From assembly GCF_000967965.1 (NCBI RefSeq), contig NZ_LACC01000022.1, forward strand, positions 186,001-250,000: DNA of 64,000 bases, given 5' to 3'. Below, piece by piece: positions 26,890 through 38,981 of the stretch (its first letter is position 1; each line of letters begins with the position of its first letter). Below the pieces are notes generated by a model. That model saw only the letters and a list, made by a program, of their open reading frames with translations, was not told where the DNA came from and did no database searches. Both the position numbers and the translations under genes were made by a program. This DNA comes from Pseudomonas fluorescens (GTDB lineage: Bacteria > Pseudomonadota > Gammaproteobacteria > Pseudomonadales > Pseudomonadaceae).

Positions 26890-27594
26890 TCAACTGCCGA
26901 GGTTGTCTTCCGGGATGTTCAGTTCGATGCCCATGCGCTGGCCTTCGCGCAAAATGTGCCGACGCATCTCGGCGCTGGCCTGGGCGCTGTTCTTGTTGCG
27001 GATCGCCCGCACCACGGCTTCGTTTTCTTCAAGGCGTTCAGCCAAATGCTCCGGGGAGTTGCGCAACACTTCGGCGCTTTGCTTGAGGGCATTGCTGGTT
27101 TGCTGGACCACGCTCTGGAAGATCGGGTTCGACGTCAGCGTGAACAGCTCTTCGTGGAACGCGATGTAGGCGCTTACGCCGGCTTCACTGTCATTGGCCT
27201 CCAGGGCTTCGCGCATGTCCATCAGGGTCAGGCGCAGTTGCCCGACTTCCTTGCTGCTGATGGATTGGGCCACGAGGCCGACGATGAATGGCTCCAGGGT
27301 GTAGCGCAGTTGCAGCACGTCTTCCAGGCTCGCTGCGGCCACCGCGCTGTCGTGGGACTGGCCATCGCTGAGATTGGCCTCTAGTACGACGACGCCTTTG
27401 CCTGGCATCGAGCGCACCAGACCGAGGGTTTCCAGAACGATGACTGCTTCACGCAGGCTCGGGCGGCTGATGCCCAATTGTTCGGCCAGATCGCGTTGCC
27501 CCGGCAGCATTTCGCCGGAGCGCCACTGACCACGGGCCAAAGCGGCCCGAAGTTTTTCTACCACTGAGTTGACGACGGTTGATGAGGTAATCAC
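26890..27594 (-). CDS. GntR-family regulator (FadR/LldR type)
   Basis: A 234-residue regulator. The DNA-binding domain contains LPGQRDLAEQLGISRPSLRE (about 36-55), the typical GntR recognition helix, and a metal-binding FCD domain follows from about residue 85 to 225. The preferred start is the GTG at 27594, since GGAG lies seven bases before it; the upstream ATG at 27642 lacks that. It lies 48 bases after dctA in the same direction and probably represses it. The repeated GGTCTTACC motif upstream of dctA is a good candidate operator. Confidence 0.83.
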   Translation of the reverse strand: MITSSTVVNSVVEKLRAALARGQWRSGEMLPGQRDLAEQLGISRPSLREAVIVLETLGLVRSMPGKGVVVLEANLSDGQSHDSAVAAASLEDVLQLRYTLEPFIVGLVAQSISSKEVGQLRLTLMDMREALEANDSEAGVSAYIAFHEELFTLTSNPIFQSVVQQTSNALKQSAEVLRNSPEHLAERLEENEAVVRAIRNKNSAQASAEMRRHILREGQRMGIELNIPEDNLGS

Positions 27595-27642
27595 TTGTTC
27601 GCTCCATGAGCCGTGCCTGCGGTCGGCAGGCACGGCGGTCAT

Positions 27643-28956
27643 TCAGAATTCTTTGGCTGCCGCTTGAGCAACCGGTTTTCTCGGCTGGAAGGTATAACCC
27701 GCCTGACCCGAAAGTACCTTGTTCGCCCGCTCCACATCGATGTCCTTTTCCCATCGCGCAATGGCGACGGTCGCCACACAGTTGCCGATCAGGTTGGTCA
27801 GCGCCCGGCCGATGCCCATGAACCAGTCCACGGCCAGCACCAGCACCAGACCCACCACCGGAATGGCCGGAATGGCTGTCAGGGTGGCCGCCAGAATCAC
27901 CAGCGCCGAGCCCGGAATGCCGTGGGCACCTTTGGAGGTGATCAACGATACCAACAGAATCGTCAGCAGGTCGGTCATCGCCAGCGGCGTGCCGGTGGCA
28001 TTGGCGATGAACACGATGGCCAGGGTCAGGTAGATCGAGAAACCGTCGAGGTTGAACGAGTAACCCGTTGGAATCACCAGCCCGACCGTCGAACTGCCGA
28101 TGCCCAGGTGCTCAAGCTTGCGCATGATTTGTGGCAGCACAGCGTCGGACGAAGCGGTGCCCATGACGATCAGCAGTTCTTCGCGCAGGTACTTGAGCAA
28201 CGGCCACATCTTCAAGCCGGAGAGGCGCATCACCAGGCCGAGAATCAAGGCCACGAAGGCAGTACAGGTCAGGTAGAACAGGCCGACCAGGCTGCCCAGG
28301 TGCTGCAGCGAGTCCAGGCCGTATTTGCTGGTGGTGAAGGCGATCGCACCGAACACACCGATCGGCGCCAGGCGCACGATCATGCCCATGATGCGGAAGA
28401 TCACATGGCTGAGTTCATTGATCAGCCGTGAAATACCCGACGCCGCCTCGCCCACCAGATTCAGTGCGCTGCCGAACAACACTGAAAACAGCAGGACCTG
28501 CAGGATATTGTTATCGGCAAAGGCACCAATCACCGAAGTCGGAATCAAGTCCATCAGGAACTGTGTGGTGGTGTGCATGTGCTGGCCGCGCTGGGCAATG
28601 TCGCCCATGTCGGCTGCGGAAAGCTGCTCCAGGTGAATGTTTGCGCCGCTGCCGATGCCGGTGCTGAAGGCGAACACCAGGCCGATCACCAGGGCGATGG
28701 TGGTCAGCACTTCGAAGTAGATCACCGATTTGAGGCCGATACGGCCGACCTTCTTCAGGTCGCCGGCACCGCTGATACCGCTGACCACTACGCAAAACAC
28801 AATCAAGCCAATGAGCATTTTGATCAGCTTGATAAAACCGTCACCGAGCGGTTTGAGCTGAGCGGAGTATTCGGGAAGGGTCAGCCCGCAGACGATGCCG
28901 AGCACCAGTCCGAGAACCACTTGGAGGAAGATTGAACGCGAGCACCATCTGAGCAT
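27643..28956 (-). CDS. dctA: Dicarboxylate/amino acid:cation symporter, DctA type
   Basis: A 437-residue member of the DAACS family that takes up C4-dicarboxylates such as succinate, fumarate or malate with cations. Motifs include MGTASSDAVLPQIMRKLEHLG (family serine-rich stretch, named here by its core), VVGLVIPTGYSFNLDG and SKGAHGIPGSALV. Hydrophobic segments match the eight-helix, two-hairpin fold. It is followed by two gntR genes. Although the symbol dctA fits, a glutamate or other acid substrate cannot be excluded. Confidence 0.82.
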   Translation of the reverse strand: MLRWCSRSIFLQVVLGLVLGIVCGLTLPEYSAQLKPLGDGFIKLIKMLIGLIVFCVVVSGISGAGDLKKVGRIGLKSVIYFEVLTTIALVIGLVFAFSTGIGSGANIHLEQLSAADMGDIAQRGQHMHTTTQFLMDLIPTSVIGAFADNNILQVLLFSVLFGSALNLVGEAASGISRLINELSHVIFRIMGMIVRLAPIGVFGAIAFTTSKYGLDSLQHLGSLVGLFYLTCTAFVALILGLVMRLSGLKMWPLLKYLREELLIVMGTASSDAVLPQIMRKLEHLGIGSSTVGLVIPTGYSFNLDGFSIYLTLAIVFIANATGTPLAMTDLLTILLVSLITSKGAHGIPGSALVILAATLTAIPAIPVVGLVLVLAVDWFMGIGRALTNLIGNCVATVAIARWEKDIDVERANKVLSGQAGYTFQPRKPVAQAAAKEF

Positions 28957-29025
28957 GGGAGGAATCCTGGTCGGTGTCCTGGCTGCCGTGTGCGGAGCAC
29001 ATCAGATTCAGGACTTAATTATTGT

Positions 29026-29119
29026 GGTCTTACCGGTATGTCCAGTGCAGGCGCAGTCTAGGCGCTGTTTTTGGGTGTTCGCAAGTAAAAATTAGAAAAT
29101 TGGCATGACCGGTCTTACC
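29026..29119. promoter_or_regulatory. Two GGTCTTACC motifs upstream of dctA
   Basis: The nine-base interrupted palindrome GGT-CTT-ACC occurs at 29026-29034 and again at 29111-29119, extended as GTGGTCTTACCGG and CCGGTCTTACCAG. FadR-type GntR proteins use GGTnnnACC-like sites, and the gene two steps downstream is such a regulator. Spacing would allow looping. Confidence 0.5.
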
Positions 29120-29178
29120 AGTTGATTGATAAGCCCGATATAGAGCCTTTCCCCCCGGTTGAATAATTAAACGGGCGA

Positions 29179-29208
29179 AAAAAAACCGGCCATCTCTGGC
29201 CGGTTTTT
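29179..29208 (-). terminator. Terminator of glyA
   Basis: AACCGGCC and GGCCGGTT form an eight-base stem with flanking A and T runs. It lies immediately after the glyA stop on the minus strand. Confidence 0.85.
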
Positions 29209-29231
29209 ATAGTTGCGGTCTAGCGGGCTGA

Positions 29232-30485
29232 TTAAGCGCCGTACACCGGCAGCTTCTTGCAGATGGCCTTGACCTTCTCACGAACGGCATCGATCACCGC
29301 TTCGTTGTTCAGGTCAGCCAGGATGTCGCAGATCCAGCCGGCCAGTTCCTTGCACTCTGCTTCCTTGAAGCCGCGAGTGGTCACAGCCGGGGTGCCGAAG
29401 CGCAGGCCGGAGGTGACGAACGGGGAGCGTGGGTCGTTTGGCACGGAGTTCTTGTTCACGGTGATGAACGCTTTGCCCAGAGCGGCATCTGCGTCTTTAC
29501 CGGAGATTTCCTGCTTGATCAGCGACAACAGGAACAGGTGGTTCTCAGTACCGCCGGAAACCACGTCGAAACCGCGCTCGATGAACACGCTGGCCATGGC
29601 CTGGGCGTTCTTCACCACTTGCTGCTGGTAAACCTTGAACTCAGGCTGCAGCGCTTCCTTGAAGCAGATCGCCTTGGCCGCGATCACGTGCTCCAGCGGG
29701 CCGCCCTGGGCGCCCGGGAATACCGCGGAGTTCAGCTTCTTCTCGATGTCGGCGTTGGCGCGAGCCAGGATCAGGCCGCCACGTGGACCGCGCAGGGTCT
29801 TGTGGGTGGTGGTGGTCACCACGTCAGCGAATGGAACCGGGTTCGGGTAGACGCCAGCGGCGACCAGACCGGCCACGTGGGCCATGTCGACGAACAGGTA
29901 AGCACCTACCTTGTCGGCGATTGCGCGAAAGCGCGGAAAGTCGAGGATCTGCGAGTAGGCAGAGAAACCGGCCACGATCATTTTTGGCTTGTGCTCAACG
30001 GCCAGGCGCTCGACTTCGTCGTAGTCGATCAGTCCATTGGCGTCGATGCCGTACTGGATAGCGTTGTACAGCTTGCCCGAAGACGAGACGCTTGCACCGT
30101 GGGTCAGGTGACCACCGTGGGCCAGGCTCATGCCCAGGAGGGTGTCGCCGGCCGACAGCAGGGCCAGGTAAACGGCGCTGTTGGCTTGCGAACCGGCGTG
30201 CGGCTGAACGTTGGCGTAATCGGCGCCGAACAGTTCTTTGGCGCGGTCGATAGCCAGCTGCTCGACGATGTCTACGTACTCGCAACCACCGTAGTAGCGC
30301 TTGCCCGGGTAGCCTTCGGCGTACTTGTTGGTCAGTACCGAGCCTTGAGCTTCCATCACCGCAGGGCTGGTGTAGTTTTCCGAAGCGATCAGCTCAATGT
30401 GCTCTTCCTGGCGCTGAGCTTCTTGCTCCATGGCGGCAAAGAGATCGGCGTCGTACTTGGCAATAGTCAAATCACGGCTGAACAT
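29232..30485 (-). CDS. glyA: Serine hydroxymethyltransferase
   Basis: A 417-residue PLP enzyme that interconverts serine and glycine with tetrahydrofolate, the main one-carbon source. [14 protein letters not shown] carries the PLP lysine, and the N-terminal [21 protein letters not shown] (about 20-39) is diagnostic. The length is standard. Next to a MorA-like gene, this is the copy corresponding to P. aeruginosa glyA PA4602 as I recall, one of several in pseudomonads. No glycine riboswitch is visible upstream. Confidence 0.96.
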   Translation of the reverse strand: MFSRDLTIAKYDADLFAAMEQEAQRQEEHIELIASENYTSPAVMEAQGSVLTNKYAEGYPGKRYYGGCEYVDIVEQLAIDRAKELFGADYANVQPHAGSQANSAVYLALLSAGDTLLGMSLAHGGHLTHGASVSSSGKLYNAIQYGIDANGLIDYDEVERLAVEHKPKMIVAGFSAYSQILDFPRFRAIADKVGAYLFVDMAHVAGLVAAGVYPNPVPFADVVTTTTHKTLRGPRGGLILARANADIEKKLNSAVFPGAQGGPLEHVIAAKAICFKEALQPEFKVYQQQVVKNAQAMASVFIERGFDVVSGGTENHLFLLSLIKQEISGKDADAALGKAFITVNKNSVPNDPRSPFVTSGLRFGTPAVTTRGFKEAECKELAGWICDILADLNNEAVIDAVREKVKAICKKLPVYGA

Positions 30486-30605
30486 GGCGGTCCTCAGGGA
30501 TCGGGGGCGGAAAAGGGGGGCATTCTAACCCAATGGGTTTTAGATGGCATATGAAACGGCATCATGTCGCAGACAAGTGGTGTTCATGCGTGGGATTTTT
30601 AGTGT

Positions 30606-30700
30606 TTGTGGCGAGGGAGCTTGCTCCCGCTGGGCTGCGAAGCGGCCCCAAATCTTGCGAGCGCTACGCACTCGAGCGGGAGCAAGCTCCCTCGCCACAA
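30606..30700. repeat. REPIN, GGCGAGGGAGC type
   Basis: TGTGGCGAGGGAGCTTGCTC and its complement face each other over about 95 bases. This is a third arm type in the window. Confidence 0.82.
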
Positions 30701-30706
30701 GAGCGC

Positions 30707-33700
30707 TTAGTCAAGCATGAACAACGCATCATTACTGAACTGCGCCTCAAACCGACTCGCCGGCATCGGTCGGCCGAACAGATACCCCTGAACCTCATCG
30801 CAACCATGCTCACGCAGGAAGTCGAGCTGCTCATGGGTTTCCACGCCTTCGGCGATCACCGCCAGGTTCAGGCTGTGGGCCATGGCGATGATTGCCCGGG
30901 CAATTTGTGCATCCTGTTCACCGCTGGGCAGGCCATCGACAAAGGTGCGGTCGATCTTCAGCACGTCGATCGGGAACTGCTTGAGGTAGTTGAGCGATGA
31001 GTAACCGGTACCGAAATCGTCGACCGCAATGCTCAGTCCGAGGTTTTTCAGTCCGTCGAGGATCTGCATCGCCTCGCTGACTTCGCGCATCAGGATACTT
31101 TCGGTCAGTTCCAGTTCCAGGCATGCCGGCGGCAGGCCGGTTTCCTTGAGGATGGTAGCGATCCGTGTACCGAGCTGGCCGTCGGAGAACTGCCGCGCCG
31201 AGATGTTCACCGACACCTTCGGCACCCGTACCCTGGCCTGATGCCAGGCCTTGAGTTGACGGCAGGCTTCGCTGATCACCCAGTCGCCGACATCCACCAC
31301 CAGCCCGAGCTCTTCGAGCACCGGAATGAAATCCCCCGGCGGCACCAGCCCGCGGCGTGGATGGCGCCAGCGCAACAGTGCCTCGGCGCCGGTCAGGCGC
31401 TTGCCGTCGCCGCTGAATTGCGGCTGGTAATACAGCACGAATTCGTTCTGTTCCAAGGCATGGCGCAAATCGCTTTCCAGCTCCAGACGTTCAAGCGCAC
31501 TGGCGTTCATGTCCGCCTGATAGAACTGGAAGTTGTTCTTGCCACGCTCCTTGGCGTGGTACATCGCCGTGTCGGCATTCTTCATCAACTGGCTGAGTTC
31601 GTTGCCGTCCTGCGGACTCAGGGCGATGCCGATACTGGCCGTGACGAAGAACTCGCGGCCTTCGAGCACGAAGGGTTTCACCAGACTGGCAAGAATCTGT
31701 TCGGCCACATGGATCGCCCGGTTCAAGGCGATTTCACGGTTGGCTCGCGGTTGCAGGAGCAAGGTGAATTCGTCACCGCCCATGCGCGCCACCGTGTCGT
31801 CATCGGCGACGCAACCGAGCAGGCGCGTGGCCATTTCCTTGAGCATGCGGTCGCCGGCGGCGTGGCCCAGGGAGTCGTTGATCGGCTTGAAACGGTCGAG
31901 GTCGAGGAACATCAGCACCACCCACGACTTCTGCCGTTCGGCCGATTGCAGTGCCGTGTGCAGGCGGTCCTGGAACAGCGAACGGTTGGGCAAGTGGGTC
32001 AGGGCGTCGTAGTAGGCGAGGCGGTGAATCCGCTGCTCGCTGGCCTTGCGCTCGCTGATGTCGCTGAAGAAACACACATAGCTGGCCAGGTCGCCTTCGT
32101 CGTCGAGCACGGCGGTGATGCCGACCCAGGCCGGGTAATGCTCGCCGTTGCGACGCTTGAGCCAGACTTCGCCTTCCCAGGTGCTGTGCTGGCCCAATTG
32201 CTTGAGTACGTAACGCAGATGGGCTTCCTGCTGGTTGTCGACCGTCAGCATGTTCGGCAACTGGTCGAGGACCTGTTCCACGGCGTAACCGCTGACACGA
32301 CTGAAGGCTTCGTTGGCCTGGACGATGTAGCCGGCCGGGTCGGTGATCAGGATCGCCGAGGTCGAGTGTTCGAATACCGTGGCGGCCATGCGCAAGTCTT
32401 TTTCGGCCCGGCGTTGCTGGCTGATGTCGCGGCCGACGCCGAGCACGCCTTCGAACGTACCGTGTTCGTCCCAGACCAATACCAGGCGCAGTTCGATCGG
32501 GATCTTGCGCCCGTCGGCCCGCAGGCAATCGAACAGGAACAGTTGGGTTTGCACCTGGCTGCGCAGCAGCGCCAGTCGGTCCGGTTGATCCAGTGCTTTG
32601 CTGACCCGGTCCATCAGTTGGTAGATGCCGGTCAGCTGTTGCGGGTTGGCGATGGTCGATTGCCAGCCGTTCTGGAAAATCCACTCGGCGTCGTAACCCA
32701 GCACCGCTTGTACCGAAGGGCTGACGTAATTGAGGTTAAGGCGGCTGTCGGTGGAGAAGATCACGTCGCTGATGCTTTCGGCCAGCATCCGGTAGCGCTG
32801 CTCGCTGTCGCGCAGGGATTCGCTGGCTTCGATCTGGTCGGTGATGTCCTTGGCCACGCCGATGATCCGAGTGACCTGGTCGTTCTTGTCCCGTGCCAGT
32901 GCCTGCTCGCGAATCTCGAAGCGTCGCCATTGGCCGTCCCGATGGCGGAAGCGCAACTGGCACTGCATCAACTGGCGATAACCGGCCTGGCGCTGGATCT
33001 GACGGGAGCGATGGTAATAGTCGGCGTCTTCGGGATGCAGGAGGATTTCCCAGAAGTATTCGCCCATCTGGTGCAGTTCGGTGCGGTTGTAACCCAGGGT
33101 CTGGCCCAGATGGTGGTTGCTGTAGATCATGCGCTGGCTGATCACATCCTGCACATACAGGTGATCCGGCACGGTGCGCACCACGTCCGACCAAAACCCT
33201 TCGCGCTCCTGCAGCGACAGTTCGATGAGCTTGCGGCTGGTGATGTCGGTGATGCTCAGGATCACCGCTTTATAGTCGTCCGGGGTTTGCGGCAGGCGCA
33301 GCATCAGCCACAGGTGCTGGTCGCGGCCGCTGGCGTCCTGCAGCTTGATTTCCAGCTCAAGCTGTTGCTGCTGGTTGAGCATCGCGTCGAGCACCTGGTT
33401 GCCGATGGCGGTGCCGTCCTGCGGTTTACCGTCGATCAGCAGTTTCCAAACTTTGTCGGCGCTATCGACATTAAGCAGTTGCAACGCTACCTGGTTGACC
33501 TCGGTGATCCGCAGTTCCTTGAGCAATGACCGGCGTTGCTCCGGGATCGCCAGACACGCTTGCAGTTGCTCGCTGCCCTGCAGTTGCGCCTTGTCGAAAA
33601 AGACCTTGAGTCCGGACATGTCGAGGACGCACAAGGCCACGCCGGTGCCTTCGAAAATGTCCTGATAACGCCGACGGCCTTCATTCAACTGACGCTGACG

Positions 33701-34555
33701 CCGGCGCATGTTCAGCAAGGCGAGGAACGGCAGCATGGAAAACGCCAGGCCAAGCAGGCATTTGCCGATGAACGCCGGCAGCAGCTCTTCCAGCACGCGC
33801 TGACGGTCGAACAAACCGCGCAGTTGCCAATCGCTGCTGCTCAGCGGAACGGTCAGCACGCTGTTGGCGACATCGTCCTCGGTCAGCGTGCCCGGATTGA
33901 CCGAGGGCTGCGCTTCGTCGCGGCTGATGATCTGATGATTGATGCGGTTTTCCACCAGCCAAAACGGGCGGCCGTCGGCCTCGCGTTGCTTGGTCAGGGA
34001 CGAAAAGAAGGAGGGTGTCAGGCGCAAGACCCAATAGCCTCGGGAACTGCCGCTGGCCTGATGCAACAATAAATGCACCACGGAACCGTCGGTGGCATTG
34101 CTGAAGTAGTGCGCCTGGGCGTGGCTGCGGCGTACCAGTTCACCCAGGTAGTCGCTGTCATCGCTGTCGGGAGCGCTGTCACTGATGACTCTTCCCGAGG
34201 GGCTGAGCAACGCCAGGCTGCGCAGGTCTGGCAGCGATTGTTGCAGCTTGCGCAACAGGGCCTGCAATTCATCGGCGCCCTGCGGTTGCTCGACGATCGG
34301 CAACAGGTTGAGGGCGATCTGCGCGTTGAGCGCCATGTTCAGGCTGACCTGCGCGGCCAGATCGGCGGTGTAGTCGATGGTGTACTGACGCTGGTTCTTC
34401 TGGGTTTCCCGCAACTGGTCGAGCAACTGCCAGAACAGCAGGGCCAGCAGCAATAATACGAGTGTCGCCAAGGTGCCCTTCAAGGTTCCGCGCAGGGGGG
34501 AGCCGGGCGCTGTGGCCGGCGCACTGGAAGTCAGAGGCGGAGGGACAATGGACAA
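30707..34555 (-). CDS. morA: MorA-like PAS-GGDEF-EAL c-di-GMP enzyme
   Basis: A 1282-residue inner-membrane sensor. TM1 is about 28-46, a periplasmic segment of about 215 residues follows, and TM2 is about 261-283. Then come a degenerate and three recognisable PAS units (about 300-830), a GGDEF domain with intact GGDEF near 927, and an EAL domain starting with GAEALLRW near 1057. The product-inhibition I-site before GGDEF, normally RxxD, reads ADDD and is degenerate. Both active sites appear intact, so it may make and break c-di-GMP. Length and the glyA neighbour match MorA, a motility/biofilm regulator. The start is TTG at 34555, with AGGA upstream; no closer in-frame ATG precedes TM1. Confidence 0.9.
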   Translation of the reverse strand: MSIVPPPLTSSAPATAPGSPLRGTLKGTLATLVLLLLALLFWQLLDQLRETQKNQRQYTIDYTADLAAQVSLNMALNAQIALNLLPIVEQPQGADELQALLRKLQQSLPDLRSLALLSPSGRVISDSAPDSDDSDYLGELVRRSHAQAHYFSNATDGSVVHLLLHQASGSSRGYWVLRLTPSFFSSLTKQREADGRPFWLVENRINHQIISRDEAQPSVNPGTLTEDDVANSVLTVPLSSSDWQLRGLFDRQRVLEELLPAFIGKCLLGLAFSMLPFLALLNMRRRQRQLNEGRRRYQDIFEGTGVALCVLDMSGLKVFFDKAQLQGSEQLQACLAIPEQRRSLLKELRITEVNQVALQLLNVDSADKVWKLLIDGKPQDGTAIGNQVLDAMLNQQQQLELEIKLQDASGRDQHLWLMLRLPQTPDDYKAVILSITDITSRKLIELSLQEREGFWSDVVRTVPDHLYVQDVISQRMIYSNHHLGQTLGYNRTELHQMGEYFWEILLHPEDADYYHRSRQIQRQAGYRQLMQCQLRFRHRDGQWRRFEIREQALARDKNDQVTRIIGVAKDITDQIEASESLRDSEQRYRMLAESISDVIFSTDSRLNLNYVSPSVQAVLGYDAEWIFQNGWQSTIANPQQLTGIYQLMDRVSKALDQPDRLALLRSQVQTQLFLFDCLRADGRKIPIELRLVLVWDEHGTFEGVLGVGRDISQQRRAEKDLRMAATVFEHSTSAILITDPAGYIVQANEAFSRVSGYAVEQVLDQLPNMLTVDNQQEAHLRYVLKQLGQHSTWEGEVWLKRRNGEHYPAWVGITAVLDDEGDLASYVCFFSDISERKASEQRIHRLAYYDALTHLPNRSLFQDRLHTALQSAERQKSWVVLMFLDLDRFKPINDSLGHAAGDRMLKEMATRLLGCVADDDTVARMGGDEFTLLLQPRANREIALNRAIHVAEQILASLVKPFVLEGREFFVTASIGIALSPQDGNELSQLMKNADTAMYHAKERGKNNFQFYQADMNASALERLELESDLRHALEQNEFVLYYQPQFSGDGKRLTGAEALLRWRHPRRGLVPPGDFIPVLEELGLVVDVGDWVISEACRQLKAWHQARVRVPKVSVNISARQFSDGQLGTRIATILKETGLPPACLELELTESILMREVSEAMQILDGLKNLGLSIAVDDFGTGYSSLNYLKQFPIDVLKIDRTFVDGLPSGEQDAQIARAIIAMAHSLNLAVIAEGVETHEQLDFLREHGCDEVQGYLFGRPMPASRFEAQFSNDALFMLD

Positions 34556-34831
34556 GCTGTAATCCTGCGGTTTGGCTGGACTGGCGCGACGTGCACTATA
34601 AGCCGGACGCCCGAAGGGCGGCTAGCATGCCTTGAGTTGTGGCGAAGTGCCAGCCCCTGTCCGTCGGCTGGACTGCCACCGGTCATTAAGGTAGCTTTGC
34701 CGGTTACGCGGGAGCGTTCCAGCTCCTAGACTCAGACTTTTTCAGCGTCGCCTCTTATGGACGACGCGCACGGTCTGGCCGGGCATTGCCTGCGCTCCAA
34801 TCATTCATCAGTCACTGACCCTAGGTTCTCC

Positions 34832-36496
34832 ATGGCTCAATACGTATTCACCATGCATCGGCTGGGCAAAGTTGTTCCGCCGAAGCGGGAAATCCTGAAA
34901 AACATTTCTCTGTCCTTCTTCCCTGGCGCCAAGATTGGCGTACTCGGCCTCAACGGTTCGGGTAAGTCCACGCTGCTGAAAATCATGGCTGGCGTTGACA
35001 CCGAATTCGACGGCGAAGCCCGCCCGATGCCGGAGCTGAACATCGGTTATCTGCCGCAAGAGCCGATCCTGGACCCGACCAAAACCGTGCGTGAAGTGGT
35101 CGAGGAAGCGGTCAGCGTGATCAAGAACGCCCAGGCGCGCCTGGACGAGGTCTATGCGGCTTACGCTGAAGAAGACGCCGACTTCGACAAACTGGCTGCC
35201 GAACAGGCCAAGCTCGAAGCGATCCTGCAAGCCAGCGACGGTCACAACCTCGATCGCCAGCTGGAAGTCGCCGCCGATGCACTGCGTCTGCCGGCCTGGG
35301 ATGCCAAGGTTGAATTCCTGTCCGGTGGTGAGAAGCGTCGCGTGGCCCTGTGCCGCCTGCTGCTGTCCGCTCCGGATATGCTGCTGCTCGACGAACCGAC
35401 CAACCACCTGGATGCCGATTCCGTTGCTTGGCTTGAGCACTTCCTGCACGACTTCCCGGGTACCGTGGTCGCGATCACGCACGACCGTTACTTCCTGGAC
35501 AACGTTGCCGGCTGGATCCTGGAACTCGACCGCGGCGCGGGTATTCCTTACGAGGGCAACTATTCGGGTTGGCTGGAAGCCAAGTCCGATCGTCTGGCTG
35601 CCGAATCCAAGCAGCAGTCGGCCCACGAAAAAGCCATGAAGGAAGAACTGGAGTGGGTGCGCAAAGGTGCCAAGGCCCGCCAGTCGAAATCCAAGGCTCG
35701 TCTGCAACGCTTCGAAGAAATGCAGTCGCAGGAATTCCAGAAGCGCAGCGAAACCAACGAGATCTACATCCCGGCTGGTCCACGCCTGGGCGACAAGGTC
35801 ATCGAATTCAAGAACGTCACCAAGGGCTACGGCGATCGCGTGTTGATCGACAACCTGTCGTTCTCCATGCCTAAAGGCGCCATCGTTGGCGTGATCGGCG
35901 GTAACGGTGCCGGTAAGTCGACCCTGTTCCGCATGCTGATGGGCAAGGAAACGCCGGATTCGGGCAGCATCGAAGTCGGTGAAACCGTGCAGCTTGCTTG
36001 CGTGGATCAGAGCCGCGAAGACCTGGACGGCAGCAAGACCGTGTTCCAGCAGATTTCCGACGGTTCCGACCAGATCCGCATCGGCAACTACGAGATCCCG
36101 TCGCGTACCTACGTCGGTCGCTTCAACTTCAAGGGTGGCGATCAGCAGAAGTTCGTTAAGGACCTGTCCGGTGGTGAGCGCGGTCGCTTGCACCTGGCCC
36201 TGACCCTGAAGGAGGGCGGCAACGTCCTGCTGCTCGACGAACCGTCCAACGACCTCGACGTTGAAACCCTGCGTTCCCTGGAAGAAGCCCTGCTGGACTT
36301 CCCGGGCGCCGCCATTGTGATCTCCCACGACCGGTGGTTCCTTGACCGCGTCGCGACTCACATCCTGGCGTACGAAGACGACTCGCAAGCGGTGTTCTTC
36401 GAAGGTAACTACACCGAGTACGAAGCCGACCGTAGAAAGCGCCTCGGCGAAGCGGCTGCCCAGCCGCATCGTGTACGGCACAAGAAACTGGCCTGA
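34832..36496 (+). CDS. ettA: Energy-dependent translational throttle EttA (ABC-F)
   Basis: A 554-residue ABC-F protein with two ATP-binding cassettes, GLNGSGKSTLLK (about 38-49) and GGNGAGKSTLFR near 354, and signature motifs LSGGEKRR and LSGGERGR. It binds the ribosomal E site and couples translation to energy state. The Arm motif region and length match EttA rather than Uup or YheS. The ATG at 34832 is selected by family alignment; the open frame begins at 34757. It is monocistronic with a clear terminator. Confidence 0.94.
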   Translation: MAQYVFTMHRLGKVVPPKREILKNISLSFFPGAKIGVLGLNGSGKSTLLKIMAGVDTEFDGEARPMPELNIGYLPQEPILDPTKTVREVVEEAVSVIKNAQARLDEVYAAYAEEDADFDKLAAEQAKLEAILQASDGHNLDRQLEVAADALRLPAWDAKVEFLSGGEKRRVALCRLLLSAPDMLLLDEPTNHLDADSVAWLEHFLHDFPGTVVAITHDRYFLDNVAGWILELDRGAGIPYEGNYSGWLEAKSDRLAAESKQQSAHEKAMKEELEWVRKGAKARQSKSKARLQRFEEMQSQEFQKRSETNEIYIPAGPRLGDKVIEFKNVTKGYGDRVLIDNLSFSMPKGAIVGVIGGNGAGKSTLFRMLMGKETPDSGSIEVGETVQLACVDQSREDLDGSKTVFQQISDGSDQIRIGNYEIPSRTYVGRFNFKGGDQQKFVKDLSGGERGRLHLALTLKEGGNVLLLDEPSNDLDVETLRSLEEALLDFPGAAIVISHDRWFLDRVATHILAYEDDSQAVFFEGNYTEYEADRRKRLGEAAAQPHRVRHKKLA

Positions 36497-36519
36497 TTTC
36501 GGGTTGGTTGCATAAAGAG

Positions 36520-36544
36520 CGGAGCCTTCGGGCTCCGTTTTTTT
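36520..36544 (+). terminator. Terminator of ettA
   Basis: GGAGCC, TTCG loop, GGCTCC and seven T, just after the ettA stop. Confidence 0.9.
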
Positions 36545-36573
36545 GCGTTTTTTCAATGACACCGAGTCGCGCC

Positions 36574-36670
36574 ATTCGCGAGCAAGCCCGCTCCCACAGG
36601 GTTTTGTGAAAGGCACAAATCTCAATTCAGCAGAAGATCCCCTGTGGGAGCGAGCCTGCTCGCGAAAGCG
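36574..36670. repeat. REPIN, GGAGCGAGC type, reversed order
   Basis: ATTCGCGAGCAAGCCCGCTC, about 45 bases, then GTGGGAGCGAGCCTGCTCGC. The left arm has one mismatch in the core. Confidence 0.8.
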
Positions 36671-36734
36671 GTGTTTCTAATGGTGCATAACTTGAATTGC
36701 GAATCCCTGTTCAGGTGCAAAAAATGCTCAAAAA

Positions 36735-36755
36735 ACAGGATTATTTATATCCTGT
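36735..36755. promoter_or_regulatory. Inverted repeat in the gdhA upstream region
   Basis: ACAGGAT and ATCCTGT flank TATTTAT. A further pair, ATGGTGCA at 36680-36687 and TGCACCAT at 36755-36762, encloses it. The stretch from 36671 to 36866 is AT-rich and otherwise empty. These may be regulator sites or an mRNA leader fold. Confidence 0.4.
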
Positions 36756-36848
36756 GCACCATTTAATTTCATAAGTGCGACATTTTGCGCTGTTCCTGTG
36801 CGCGAATCGTTTGTTACAGTCCGGCTCAATCTCCTCCAACGACAATAA

Positions 36849-38695
<1,847 letters not shown>

Positions 38696-38953
38696 GGAAT
38701 TCTCCCGGTATAGGGTTTGGGCCATGGTCTCAGGCATTTGGTTTCACTGGATGTCTGAAAGCGACTTATGGCGAGCGATAGGCCCGGGCGGCGTCCTGAT
38801 CTTTCTGCTGCTGCCAGGCTTTACACCCAGCCATCCCGCATACCACCACATCTCACTCTCCCAAGCCGATACGCGGCCCATAGATAAAGTCTAGAAGTGG
38901 ATTCGTCGGGTGGTTGTGAAAGGTGTGCAGGCATTTCGTCGAACACCACACAG

Positions 38954-38966
38954 CCCCTGTGGGAGC
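38954..38966. repeat. Truncated REP
   Basis: CTGTGGGAGCGAG is cut off abruptly, with no partner arm, just beyond the end of the Lnb-like gene. Confidence 0.5.
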
Positions 38967-38981
38967 GAGTGGTGTGTCAGG

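Noticed and set aside
28957-29231. Sigma-54 promoter for dctA
   Set aside because: I did not find a GG-N10-GC pair of the right type on the minus strand, although dctA is sigma-54 dependent in some relatives.
30486-30605. Possible glycine riboswitch before glyA
   Set aside because: The upstream sequence has only a short AACCC/GGGTT repeat, without the tandem aptamer pattern.
31241-33529. A 762-codon open frame antisense to the MorA-like gene
   Set aside because: No family pattern. The forward gene has clear PAS, GGDEF and EAL motifs across the same bases.
34808-36625. A 605-codon open frame antisense to ettA
   Set aside because: The sense frame is an unmistakable ABC-F protein; the reverse frame lacks a plausible start and domain.
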